DNA of 64,000 bases. Origin: Phalacrocorax aristotelis (Eukaryota > Chordata > Aves > Suliformes > Phalacrocoracidae). The position numbers and the translations under genes were made by a program. The notes beneath the pieces were generated by a model that was given only the letters and a program-made list of their open reading frames with translations, was not told the origin of the DNA and did no database searches. This document shows positions 40,000 through 53,500 of the stretch, piece by piece. The stretch lies in assembly GCF_949628215.1 (NCBI RefSeq), contig NC_134276.1:129890125-129954124 (forward strand), given 5' to 3'. Every line of letters begins with the position of its first letter. Position 1 is the first letter of the stretch.

Positions 40000-40272
40000 A
40001 AACCACCTCTAAAACATTCCACGCACAGCCCATGCCACTTCTCCATCTCCCCTGTGTGCGTGCTTCATCTTTGCAAGCGCAGAACTGTGCCTGGGCAAGA
40101 GTGAGCTGCAACTGAAGGAAATATGAAGAAATGGACTGGAGGAGAATGGCAAGGGGGAGGTTGGGGTGGGGGGAAGTGTCTGACCATCAGTCCATGGGGA
40201 TGAGTTGACTAGTTTTATGTGCCTTTTTTTTTTTTCAAAGGCAACTGAAGATTTTCTATGTGGATTTTTACA

Positions 40273-40278
40273 AATAAA
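40273..40278 (+). terminator. Proximal polyadenylation signal AATAAA
   Basis: A canonical hexamer 274 bases after the stop codon, followed within about 30-60 bases by G/T-rich sequence (TGGTCTTAGTGGATGTTTTT). This is the best candidate for the main ATP1A1 3' end. Confidence 0.8.
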
Positions 40279-41035
40279 GATGGATTATAAGAGGATGCCC
40301 CACATGGTCTTAGTGGATGTTTTTCTCAAGGCAAAAACTGGTTCGGGGCAGCCTCCCCTCCCTGCTTAGGGTGTGGTAGTGACAGCCTCCCTGGCTTCCC
40401 GTTTTTGTAGCAGGGAGGCAGAGCTGCTTGACCCAGAGACAACAGCATATGCAGTTTTTAAAAGCTGTGGTGCATCCCACTGTAGGTCAGCACCTAACCT
40501 GACAAACTGCTTGCAAGCACTTGCATTTCAAAGCCTAAAGCTCAGGAAGCTTTACTGGCCCTTAACTATGCATCTTGGCTGCTTGCTGCAAATGTAGCAT
40601 TGAGTAGAGAGAAGAGCTGGGGGCTGGATGTCTGCTCTGGCCTGTTTTAAGAGGCTGTGACTTGCTTGCTGGGTTTGGAATGAGAACAAGCTCCCACTGA
40701 ATGGCACTTGAACCCCAAGCAGCCTTGTTCTCAGAATTCTGACACCGATTTTCCTGCCTGCTTTGCCAAGGTGTTTCCTAGCATCCTCTGTGCATGCACA
40801 CGCTTGTTCCAGCATGGTACTTGCCCCATCCTGCTACTGGCTCGTGCTTGCCGTGGAGTGAGAGCGGAGGCTGATCATGGGTACAGGATCCTACATCTTC
40901 CATTTCTGAGGACAGCATTGCTGTTGCCTGGGCTCCCAAGTTGACTCTCTGGGCTGAAGTGGGTCATGCTGCTTCCCTCTGAATATCTAGCCAATTTCTG
41001 TATGTTTTCATTTACAGTTTAGTGATTTTTTCGTG

Positions 41036-41052
41036 TTTTTTTTTTTTTTTTT
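41036..41052. repeat. T17 tract
   Basis: An uninterrupted run of 17 T on the gene strand, within the predicted long 3' UTR. It is likely length-polymorphic. Confidence 0.9.
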
Positions 41053-41490
41053 GGCTTGTGTCTGAGAACTCAGCGGGAGAGCTGGCCTTTTGCACATGGA
41101 TACTCACCATGAAGTCCTAACTTCATGCTCCAAGTGCTGTTGTGCTAAAGCCACCTGGAGATACTTCAGGCCCTCAGTCCTATTCCTGAACTGCTGGTCT
41201 GTGCCCCTCTTAGATATGTGTCTGCCCTGCAAAGGATCGCTCTGAACCACAACGCTGAAGGGATCTGCAGTTAAAATTCTGTGTTGTCATCCCTCCTTCC
41301 CTATTACTTTTTTTTTTTTAATGTGGTGTTTTTAAAGCCAAGCTACTTCTCTTATGGCCTGAACACTATAAACTCAAATACCAATGAGTACTAGGGAGGG
41401 AAAAAATGAGAGGCTGAGGATAGCAACTGTTTTAAATTTGTCTTGGACACCCCAATGTGGAAGCCCCAGTTGGAGATCATTTAAAGAAAC

Positions 41491-41496
41491 AATAAA
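41491..41496 (+). terminator. Distal polyadenylation signal AATAAA
   Basis: A canonical hexamer followed about 10 bases later by TTGTTGGAGTCTGCCTGTG, a good G/T-rich downstream element. It predicts a 3' UTR of about 1.5 kb. A further AATAAA at 41837-41842 has a weaker context. Confidence 0.55.
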
Positions 41497-41519
41497 GTCT
41501 TCCACTTGTTGGAGTCTGC

Positions 41520-44500
41520 CTGTGCTAACAGCTGAATTGATGCAACAGGGCTTAAGGTGATCTTAGCTGGGAAGGGGAGATGAGTTTGCACTAAGGGAGG
41601 AAGGAAGAAGGTGGGATGAATTTTACTGGATCTGATGGTGACGGAGCAGTGATGCAGAAATGACGTTTGTTCTGCCCAGGCGTGACCCTTGCTTGAGCTT
41701 TCTGACTAGTGCCCGAGACTTCTTCAGAGTCCCACTGCAATGAAGTTTCAAAATCAGATGGAGGAGAAAAAAAGAAGGAACCTCTTCTTCCCCCTGGCAT
41801 TTCAGCCTTGAACAGCCTTAGTGGGCCCCTTACTAGAATAAAAGATGTAGGTGGGAAGGGACCCGCCTGCTCAAAGCACAGCCATTTTCAAAGCATGGTC
41901 AGGTTGCTGATGGCCTTGTTGAGTTGGGGTATGAAGGGAGGATGGGCATCCCACACCTCTGAGCACCTGTGCTAGAGCTGAACCTGCGCCCTGCAAGCCC
42001 ACACTGTTCCTCGCTAGGCTGTCCTTGTGCTGTAGTGTAGCTGAGGCTCCTTTGTAGCCAGTTCCAAGCTGTGTACTGCAGGAATGCTTCTTGGCTACGC
42101 TTCCTGCTCAGAAGTGTCTCGTGTTGTCCTCACCTGGATGTCTCACACCAGTCCAGGAGCATCTCTTGCATTCCATGCTGTCACTCACCAGTCTAGCTGC
42201 AATCCTTTGAAAGGAAACTCCTCTGAAGCTAAGCCTGGCGCAAGCATTGGCTAATGTTAAAGGAAAGCTTCACCCTGCTGTGAATGTTTTAATGTCCTTG
42301 CCTGGATAAGGGACTGAGGGAGCTGTGACTGGGGCAAACTAGGCTCTGATGCTTGGGGAAAGGAGCAGGTAACCAGGGATGGGGTGGTGGTGAAGGCAAC
42401 AGGCAACACAAGGTGTTTTATATTGGCCCTAGATATTGGTCAATATTTACAAGCTAAGCAAGCACCTAGCAATAAGAGACTGAAATTATTAAATGGCAGC
42501 AAAGGTGGAGTACAAGGTTTGGACTAAAAATGGTACAGGTTTTTGTAATAAGTGACCTGTACAGATTCCTCATACCACTTTAGAGAGCTGGTCCTGGGAG
42601 GTCACAAAATTGTGTGAACAAGGCCAGGCAAAACTTCTTCCCTTTTCCTTCCAGTCACGGTGCAGAAGTGGAATGACTATTTGAATGCAAGTTCATTTCA
42701 GCAGTTTTCCCAGTGCTGAGACCACCATGGTAACAGTATTTGCTCTGTTCTGCCAGAGCCAGCTTCAACTGCATGGGACTGCGTAGCTGCTGCCAAGCCA
42801 CAGGCAGCGGTAATGGCACTGCTCTGCGCTGAGCGGAGCAGCATCAGGGCTGCGAGGCTTGCACTCGCTTGTCCCCCCTGCTCCAAGGGCTTCATGCCAC
42901 TGTGATGTTCAAACTCCCAGTGCCAGGTTCTTAAAGCCTTTAGAAAGGCTTCCTGACCAGGATCAGTTTAGGCAAAGAATGAAGGAAGTGAAGAGCCTGG
43001 TGCTGCTTTCACGTCATGGATGGTGGCTCTTCGGGCTTTTGGCCATATGACGCCTAAATGATGTTGCTCCTGAAGCACTAACTGCTCACTTGCTGAGTCC
43101 ATGCTGGTTCCCTTCAGCTTGGCCGCAGAAGGACCAAGGCCCAGACCCACCTTTGTAGGGGTTTTTGGTTCCTGATGTTGAAGCTACTCTGGATGGGACA
43201 GGTCTGGCTAGAGCCCAGTGCCAGCCTGATCAGCAGGCACGGACCCATGGTCATGAAGGTGATGAGCCCAGGCTGCACCACAGGGGTGGGCACAGCTTGG
43301 AGAGCACCTAGGCATTGTGCTTGCTGTTGGCTTGCAATCCAGGTGTAGCCAGCAAGAGCAGTGAGTCAGCAAAGGTGCCCAGGGCCCTTTGGCCCTTCAG
43401 GCCTGCGGGGGTGGGAGCATGGTGCTGTGGCTGCACCATCCCCACCGCTTGGCTCACGGCTGCACTTGGAGCACCAGAGGACACAATGTCAGCTGGCCTC
43501 CGCCAGAGCATGGCACAGCACAGCCTCCCAGTCAGAGGGTATTTTCACTTCACTCGGTCACCCCATGCAGAGGTGGGCAGGTGGTGAGATGGGGCTTTGA
43601 TGCAGTGTCCCAAGGTAGAGGGGCTCAGCACCTGCGTCCAGGTGTCTTCAAGAGTGATGATGGCACCCAATCACCATCCTCCTCTGTGCCCCTGGCAAAG
43701 CTGCTGTGTGCACCTCACACCTGCAGGCTGACGCATCACCTGTAAAGCCCAGCTCAAGCCTCACAGTCCTGCTTTATTTGGGAAGCCAGCTTGGCCACCC
43801 CATGGCTTGCAGAGGCACAGGACCAGCCACCTCTGTGGCAGCGGCACACTCTGCCTTTGCCAGCAGAAGGGAGGTGAAAAAGCCCAACTGGAAAACACCT
43901 GAATTTGCTGCACCAGTGCCAGGCATGGAGGTTTAATCACTGCCCCATGGGCTTGGCAGCCAGGCCAAGTATGAGCAGCAGGCACCTTGCACAAACAGTA
44001 CAGGGGAAAAGCTGGAGCTGCTTCGCTCCCCTGACCTTGGCTTTGGCAAGAGGCTCCTTCCCAGCCTGGATGAGTTTTGATTTGAGGGCAGCCCTTTTGG
44101 GGAGGGGTTGTGTGCACACAGGCAACCCCCAATGCACAAGCAGGTTGGCAAACCCATGGAGGGTCGCAGCTGGGTCCCTTGGCAGCCCTCGGCTGGGAGG
44201 GGAGGCAGGGATGAGTCATGGGCTGCGGGATGGCCGGGGCAGCTTGGGGTGAGCTGGCACAAGGACAGTTTTGAATAACAGGAAGGTCACATTTGCCATG
44301 ATTAAACAACACTGGACCTTGAGTGTCTGTTGCCAGTCAGCTGGCATCATCGCACCACTGGTGTTGTTTTATCACCTTGCTGGGAAGAGAGTGCGCAAGT
44401 GGCCCTGAAAGTAGCCTAGGTTTTGTTCTGCCCCTTTTTGTGCAACTTACATACACTGAATAAGGCTCTGGGCTCCCTTTTGTTTCCCACCCAGGGCCTG

Positions 44501-47500
44501 AGAGCTTTCTGAGACCCTCTACCTACTGTCTCTCTGAGATACTTGCAGGATGAGCATTGCAGTAATTTTCTAGATGAATGAAGGCTTTTTTATGGACCAG
44601 TTTGGAAACCACCTCGTGTGGCATGCCAAAGGGGTCAGACCCATCCCTGACCTTGCAAGCACAAAGGCATTGGAGCAAACATCTGCATGGCAAGCCTTGA
44701 GCTTGGGAGGACCAAAGTGGTGGAACAGCCGGCACTGGCATGTCCTATGGCTAGGCCACAGCCTGCACAAAAAGCACTTTCCGCACAAGTCTGGCAGCAG
44801 GGGCAACATTCACAGCAGCTTCCCCTTAGTGCCATGGGCTCTTGCCACATGGCTGAGCTCATCCTCCTGACTCCTTTTTCTACCCTCAGTGGGCGGGATG
44901 TGCTTCTGGTGGCAGCAACGTCTCATTCAACCTAAGGCATTAAGACTTTGCATGAGATGCCCATGACTCACTCTCTCCCAGCCAGCAAAGGGGCCTGAAA
45001 TAGCAACAGTCCCTGAGCAGATGGGTACAGAAGGGCTCCCAGAAGACAAAGTTCACAGGGGACAGCAGAGGCATGTGCCCAACCCACACATCTCCTTTGC
45101 CTGAGGTGGTGCCCCGAGGCAGGGAACAGGGCCAGCTGGTGCCCACCAGGATTTGGGATTTGGGATTCCCAGCAGACCCCTGCAGAGCAGGTACCTCTCA
45201 GTGCTAGGCTCTCACTGAGGTGGTGTTTTGGTTTTGGTTTTTTTTTTCCACTCAATAATCCTTCATTTTCACAAGACCCACCAATTGGCAAGAAGAAAGG
45301 CACTAGTCCCTCCCAGGGCCAGCACCATTCCTCAAGGGATAAAGCACTTTTCCGCCAGACCTGACACCAGGCAGCTCTGAGCCCCTCCACAGCAGTTGCT
45401 CTCCCCTGACTCCGTGGCCTGAAAAAGGAGGAGGGCAAAACACCCCCTTCCAGAACCCTATTAGGCCTCTTAACCAGCTGATTAGCCAAAACGCAAAGCA
45501 GCTTAACCCCAATTAGGTGGAAATGTATAAACAAACATATTCAGTAAAGCCTTTTGGATAGGCTCCCCAGGAGCCTGGCTTTGAACACACCTCCCAGGGA
45601 CCTCCCATAGTTCCCACTCACAGCTTCATACTCTGTCAGCTCCCAGGCAGTACCAATATTTGGGGCCCCTTCTGCGCTCTCCCATAGCTCCCTGATGCAG
45701 GCTTGCTCAGACCCTACCTGCACTTGCTTCAGATGCTGCTGTGTTCCTCTCCTTCTCCCTCTCTCCCTCTCCTCTCTTCTCCCGTCCTTTTCCTTCAGCC
45801 TATGCAGCCCTCCTCTTTCTCTCTCCCCCTTATTCCATGTGCCACCCCAAGATACTCTGGACCCTTAGGTTTTGCTGATGAAGAGTATCGCAGAGGGTCT
45901 GTATCTATGGAAGGTTTTACTTCCCATAGGGAGGGCTAGAAATCCCTCTCATCAAACTCATCCCTGCTCCTTTCATCTGGCTTCCCAAACATGGTAACAT
46001 CTTCACTTAACGAACCTTTGAGCCCTCTGACTCTTCAGAAGGCTGGAAAACAAATATGGCCAGCTCTGGTAACAGCAGCAATGGGGTCTTACATTTCTAT
46101 GCCTCCTTGCATTTTAAAAGGCCCCAAATTTCCTGCATCGTACACAAAAAAAAATTCCCTCTGCCCCCAGGAGGCTTGTGCTGCTGTCAGGCAAACAGCC
46201 AGTTCAAATAGCCCAGAGGGGAGAGCTGATTGGAAGGGATATACCAAAAAATCTTTCCAGTGAAATGCCACCACAACATTCCTACTATAGCTGGAAAAAA
46301 ATCTGTGCTTCCTAAGGGGCACAGAACTCGGTCCCTGTGCCTGGGAAAGTTAGTGTCACCCCCCCAGAGGTTTGCCCAGCCAGCACCCACATATCCAGTG
46401 CACTTGCCAAACTGGGTCCCAATGCACAGAAACAAGCCAGAAAGTGAGGAATGGTTTGAAAACTGTTAGCTGTGAGGAAAGGGAAACCTCTCTGCAGGCA
46501 GAGCAGCTCAGCTCCTCCCCGTAATTCTGCAGAGAGGAGGTTGAATGGCCAGCAGAAAAAAAATCAGAGCATTTTTTTAAATGTTAAAGAAAAAAAAAAA
46601 GGATTCTTGATAGCATGTCACGTGCATGGACTGGGACCCACAGCTGACTGAAATCAGGGTTAAAAATAGACATCAGCACTAACGGGCTTAAAGCAGCCTT
46701 TGGTGAATAAGTCCCAAGGTGAATTATGAAATCTAATATGCGTTCTCTCCCTAACAAGTGTGGCTTCTATTGAAGGTTATTTACCTTGGTCTTCATACAT
46801 GGTGAACGTAAGATACTACGCTCTGGTTTCACAGCTAAACAGATCTGGGCCTGATTGGAAGACAGCCAAGAAGTTGACAAGAAGCACCGTTACGGAGGAT
46901 GCAGCTCCACACAGATTCTCAACAACAGTACCAACCAAAACAGCTTCTCGTTGTGGACCCTTGTCCACAGAAACTGACCCAGCTAGGTTGTGCTGCCACT
47001 TGGTCAACCTGTCTTTCAAATAACCCCTGAAACCCTTCATTCATACAATACCTACCCGTCTATCCGCACATATATTTGGCGATATGCATTAGGTAGTGAG
47101 GATCTGATCGTCTGCATCCAACCAATGCCTGTCTGCATTACCTGTCCCTATAAAGCTGCTCTGGCTGAGGCATGGTAACAGGGCTGTGGTTCTGTTGAAT
47201 GAGCCAGAGTATCACATGGTGCTTGTGATGGCTTCGTCCCATGTGTGGGAGGATGGGCAGAACCTGATCCAGAAAAAAAAAACAGAGCAGTACAGGTATG
47301 AAGCCTGGCTGTGCAAGTATTATTGTCTCAAAAATTCTCAAAAGATTTTGAACCAACAAGCCAATACTCATCTGCCCTGGGTATGGCATGGCCGCAGTGT
47401 GTTTGATCTGATGTCAGGAGCCCTACAGTCAGGTTTACCACATCACCAGGCTACAACCTGAAACAGCTGGGAAGAGCCTCCCTGCAGCTCAGTACTGCCC

Positions 47501-50500
47501 CCAGCACCCAAAGCTGGGACCATGGGTAGAGGAGAGGGGGAAGAGGCTTAGCAGGCAGCTGGATTTTCTGTTGCCCAGTTAAGCTCTTTTCCCCTGTTGT
47601 TTCAGTTACAACTACAGCTAATCATCCAGGCACATTTTCCCTGTTCTTCTTCTTTATTTCCTTTAAAAAGTACTTTCTAAAAGCAAATCTGTGTGGCAGC
47701 CAGTCTGAAATATGGTTGTCCCCAGCCTCCTCTTTTTCACATGTGCTTGCTCACACACTCTTACTCCTCTGCTCTCCCAGTTTTTATAGGAGGTGATTCA
47801 TCCTCAGAGATGAAAATACAAATTAAGAGAGTCTTTCCTTGGAGAGAAGAATATTTCTGAGTGACCTTCTTTCTCCTCCTTGGTGAAAAATGGCCATCTG
47901 GATGAATTGCTCTCAAAGCAACAGATACCACTTGCAGGCTTCAAGCAAAGTCTTCTCATTACTGTAGACCAGGCATTAGGAACAGCTCAGCTGCACTGCT
48001 GGCATCCAGCACAAGCTGGTGGAAACAGTGTGATCACCTGGAAATATGGAGGTATGACAGGAAGGAAAGCTTCATACTGGGATAAGCACGCTCAGGATCT
48101 GTTGGGAGAGACCTATTTTGGTCACAGACAGAGCAGTCAAGGAAGGATCCTTACTACCTCCTCTGGAAGCAGTCAGATAGCTACTGTTTGTCTGATCCTT
48201 CCTCTCTTTCATTCTAGATTTCAGAGTGGTTTTGTAATCAGCTGTCTGAACTCATCAACATCTTTAAACCTCCATATATCATTACTGGCATCAAGGAACT
48301 TGCACTGATGTCAGCAGGGTCCCTTTTCATGCCCTCGTGATGTAGCTGGTTTCATTTTATCAATGAGGTTGTGAGAACCCCCAAATAACTACCAAATTTG
48401 GAAGAAGCCCTAAGCATCTCTTCCTCCTCTTTGTGCCTCATCCTCAACTTAGCCCCTTCACTCACACTGTTACATGCACATGGTTGTTGGATCCTCTGCC
48501 AACACACAGGAACCCACTTCCCCAAAACACACACAGGTGGTATGTAACAACCATGCTATAAGAGGACTTTTCTGTTCGTATTATCCTTAAGGATTGCCCT
48601 GTCTTCACTCACATCGGTGGAATGCTAATGCCTGAACACTCAGGCAAGGTATAGTTGTTTAAATACATGGCCACAGATGTCTTACTGCTATATTTGTCAG
48701 CTTTTTTGCCTGACCACCTTTCAGGCTTTGAATAGGCTTGTCCCACTGTCTAGGGAGAGCACAGTAATGTTATTGCTCCCAGGGTATCAGTGGGGCTTGA
48801 ACCCTAACAGCTCAGCATCCCAGATGTGCCCTAAAGGAGAGCAGAGATCTGGCTCTGGACACCCGCCAGCAGCAGCCTGGGAAGGATGCAGCAGCCCCCA
48901 GGGACAGGGCTTGCACCCTGTGCTCAGAAACACAGGGAGAGGCAGGTATCTTGGCCAAGGTTTCATGGAAATTAATTGAATTGCCAGTAGCGCTGGGGAG
49001 CAGCTTAGGATGTGCCTTGTGGGGCAGTAAGTATGTGATGGTTCACAAGGGTGGGGGGGGAAGCAAAGCCTCCCAAGCCTGGTTTGAGAAAGACATCCTG
49101 CTGGAGTCAAGCTTGAGGAAGGAAGGACTACAGAAAAGCCTTTTCTTTCACAGCCTCACTTGTACCAAGTCTTGAGCTCAGGCCCTCTCTGACTTTTGGG
49201 CCAACACCTGTGATCCAACCCTAACAAGGCCTGTCCCACCTTGCTGAGGGACAAAAGTGTCCTCAGATGCCATGTGTTGAGTTTCTGTTAGACAAATAGC
49301 TCTTCGCACATCTGTGGGATGAGTTTCTGCACTCACTGAGTATGGTGGGGACACAACGTCCAGTCCTGCAGAGGTGACGTGGGAGTCCCATGCTCCCAAG
49401 AAGGCGTGGGACCTTCCCTACCCCTCCTAGTCAGAGAGGTAGGTTACATGGAAGGGAATATGGCATGGGAAGGAGAAGAAATGCCCTTGAGCCCCGCAGC
49501 AGCCACGTAAGGGAATGCACTGTGTCCCCCACCTTGGCCCACTGGTTCTCCTTGAAGCTGTTGCTCTTCCTGGTGCCTGTCCCTGACAGCCAGTGGGACA
49601 TCTCCAGTGTACCCTGAATGGTTGTGGTGTAGGCTGAGGCTGTTCAGCACCTCATAGCTTGTATCCCCTTTCTCGCCAAAAAAAGTGAGAAAGGGGACTT
49701 TTGTTTTCCTTCATTGTAAAGCACTTGGGAGCAGACAGATTTTGCTATAAATGGCTACTTTTTGTTGCTGTATGGGGAAAACTATGTCACCCTTGGCCTA
49801 GAAGTGCAGAGCTAGCCAAATTAGAGGTATTCCTCTGCAGTCACATCATTCCGAGTTCCCTAAACTTCCCATCACTAGCCAAGGCTATGCATTAGGGAAC
49901 ACAGGACGGTGGTGGGGGGGTGAGATGTAAGAGGAAGGTGTTCTTAGGAGAGGATCAAATCTCAAAACATATTTGCACTCATTAGGAGGCAGTAAAGAAG
50001 CTAGGCAGGCAGGACAATTAGAGATAAAGGTGAGCAACGTGTTGTTCCCAGCCCAATGTCCTGACTGCTGGTAAATGTGGGGGTGCAGCCCAATGCATTC
50101 TTGACATTTTGTTCTCCCAACTGATGCCAGCTCAGTTCTTATCAGATATCTCCATGGCCAATGATTTTTCACAGTGGATAACACCGCTGAACTGCATAGG
50201 GAAAAAGATCATAAAACTCTGTCCTAGGCAATTAAGCAGAATGTTCCCTTCTCGTCCTTCATATGGGGGCATTTGTGGCTTTACCTTTTCCACTCTTCTT
50301 CACTTAACCTCTTTACTGCCCTCTACATTAATGGCTGTGGTCCATCCTGAGTTGCATGAAGGTGAGGAACCTCAGACCAGATCCCTCCTCCACTCTCCTG
50401 GTCCAGTCTAACCTCCTCTTCCACAAACAATCCAGACTCACTCCCCCTTTTCTTTAAGACTGAACACACTCTTTGATCATTCCCTGCTGGTCAAGCCAAC

Positions 50501-53500
50501 CTTAAATTGCAGGGCCAGCATGACCAGCATGTAGGCTCGGAGCTGGGGCAAGAGGGCACAACCAGAGCAGGGCTGCCAGCAGGGCAGCAGGGAGAGGCTG
50601 TGCCTTGCTTCAGATCCCCCCAGCTCTCCGTGGTGGGAGAACACCCCTGTCTGCCCTCCCTGCTGAGGAAAGCCATCCCTATGCTCAAGGATGTTCTCAG
50701 CTTTATAGTTTCCACAAGGACGCTGTGTCTGCGGTCTTGGCAGTGCTGATCAAGGTGGAGCTGTGCCAGCTGCCCACTACCATTTTAGGCTTAACGTGGG
50801 GATCGCCTTGCAGCCAACAGAGCCACCTCTGACAGGAATCTCACCTTGCACACACCGGCCTGACCTCCCAGCAGAAGTGGCACCCAAAGATCCCTCCCGA
50901 GCAGATTTTGGCCAAATCTCAAGGATGCTTTTGCTGCTGTCCTTCCTTCATGCTGAACTGCATGAAACTGGGCTTGGTGTCACTGTGCCGTGTGAGGGAG
51001 ACACCCTCCTTGTTCTGCTCTGTGTCCAACTCGCTGCTAAAGCAATATTTGGGGAGCCCAGCTATGTGTGCTGAAGCCAGGGGAGCTCGGGATGCAATCC
51101 AGCTGCTTCCCTGCAGATTCTGTGCTCCAGGATAAGAAAGCTTTCCAGTAAGTGATCACACCCTGGTGATAACAGTGACAAAAGCACACTGTTGTCTACG
51201 GTAACACATGATGGTACTGTTAACGCAAGCAAGGTGCTGCCCTCTACCTACCTGCCCTCCACCCATGCGTACCACAGCTTGAGGCTTTTTCAGGAGTCTC
51301 TGGGATGGGTCCTCACAGATTAAGCAACAAAGAAAGGAGCATGTTACTTTTGGCCATGCAGAGGTGGCTTCAACCTACCTTGGGCTGCTCTGCCCTCAGC
51401 TATGCACGCCTGGGCCTTCCCTTTTGCAGCACCCTCAGCCCCGGGGCACTGAGCATGTTCCTCTGGGGCTGTCAGTAGTCCTGGGGCTGCTCGGGGCCTC
51501 AAGCTCTTTGCAAGAGATCTGCCTTTCTCTGTGAGGCACAACTCATACTGCAGCTTGCCTGAACTACCAGGGCTGTATCTGGCAGGTACCGTGCCCAGTT
51601 CCACATCTTCATTTTTATGCTCAAAATGGGAGAACAAGTGCAGAGCTTGTTAGTACAGGGCATCACTATAAACAGCCAGAACAACCCACTTGGTGAGCAA
51701 TGCCTGACTGCTACTGCAGCACCCACTGCCGTTGTTCAGGCTCCCAGGGCTCCCTCCAGGACATTAGTAATTGCCCCCATGAGTAGACGTTTTCCTCAGC
51801 TGGGTGTTTCATAGCCCCTGTGGAACTCAGGGATTTCATTCTGCCATAGCACTTTCCTGTTCCCTAACTTCAGATCTTGAGCAGGGTGTGTTGTTTCATC
51901 TTCCTTGTCCCTTTGTATTGCTTCAAATCCCCCATGTCTTGGGCAGCAGGGTCTTTCTCTTCAGTTTTCTGTTGAAGGTGATGTCAGCAGGCAGAAACAC
52001 ACTCTTCATTAAGTGCTCTATTTTAATATATATATACTATAACATATATAATACATATACTGTATGTATGTTGCCTGTGAGAGTGTGTATATATCCATAC
52101 ATATACCCCTGTAAGCTGTGTCACACGCAGCGACACTATAATTCACACACACGACACTATACTCGCACATTGCTAGTTAGTCTGCAGCACTTTGCAATGA
52201 AGTGTCCTTGAAACTGTGACAGCAGGGTATCTGTGAGATGAGCTCTGTGGCAAGTTTATGAGACAGTTTAGGCCCTTCTTTGGGTCTTTTTCAAAAGAAG
52301 CAGGATTATTTTCCATTTTGTCCGTTCCTCCATTGTATTGACAACGATAGGCAACAGCAGCCACCAGTCTGAGTCTCTTCTGTGCAGACTGCTGTACAAC
52401 GGATCCACTGAATTGTGTCCAGTCTCATGCATTATCATATTACAGCATCAAATATCAGCTACATCCAGACATGTTCGTATTTTTGTGGCCTGCATGGCTT
52501 GCCTAGGGCCCGTAGGTCTGCATGCAGTCATGCTTGAACCATACACCTTCCTCTGCATGTCCTAACTCCCTTTCTTGCAGTACTGTGGATTCCCAGCTCT
52601 ACAAACAGTTTCAGGACCCTATTTGCCCAGCCATAGCCCTGCTTTTGGAGGGGATGTGTGTGTTGCTTGGCACAGCTGGGGTTAGTTCTGGCTCTCCAGC
52701 AATCCTTCTTGTTTTCGGTTCCAGCCATGGGCTTGTCTCCTTCAAGGGAGTTGGCTATGCTCCTCTTTTCCTTTCTCCTCCTCTAAAACTATCAAACCTA
52801 TCAAGCACATCAGAGCCAGCCAGTGTAAGAACTAGGACTATTTCTCAAGGCCTTTTTATTTCCTCACACCTTGTGCAGGCACAGAGTGAAACAGTCTTTG
52901 GCCTTTCTCTGATGCTTCCCATGGCCCCAGAGCGCCAGTGGAGCTTTAAGTGCTCCATCTTTCTGCTCTGATATTTTCTCTGTATGTCTGTCACTGCCTG
53001 ATCATCAGAGATTACTCATAATTTGGGTATTAATTTGCAGGACAGGGGCCTGCCTGTGGTCAATAAGGAGGTGCCTTTCTGTTTCTCACTTGCAAACTCT
53101 GCCACTTTTCTGTCCCAAGAAATGCTTCCCAGTACCTATAACTGATGAAAACTCTTCAAAACAAAAGCCTGGAAGCCAAAGGACTGCCAGTTCCCAGCTC
53201 CTTGCAATAGCAGGACTATATCTGCCAGATGAAATCCTGGGGGGCTAAATCACATCCCCAAAATTCTTCCTTACCTGACCAGAGCAAAATTTTTTTCCTG
53301 GCTTAGATCTGAACATTGGTTTACCCCTAAATACATGAACAAGATGCACCAAGGAGATCCTTGAGAGGATTCCCAGCTCAACCTGAACACATACCAGCTG
53401 GTCTCTCTATCTGAGGCCAATCTCTAGCACTTCAGATGGTCAGCCAGAACTGTCCTGATTTTACAGGCATATGTAGCAATGGGGAGCAGTTAAGCAAGTG

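Larger units (their letters stand above)
40000..41510 (+). other. ATP1A1 3' UTR (short form to about 40295, long form to about 41510)
   Basis: Sequence after the stop codon. The short form would be about 295 bases, similar to mammalian ATP1A1. The long form would include a T17 run at 41036-41052 and another T run at about 41308-41318. No open frame of interest is present. The 3' ends are inferred from the AATAAA signals. Confidence 0.65.

Noticed and set aside
44968..45534. A 188-codon - strand open frame (and a 183-codon one at 43761-44312)
   Set aside because: No recognisable motif, no promoter context, and several competing frames of similar length in moderately GC-rich DNA.
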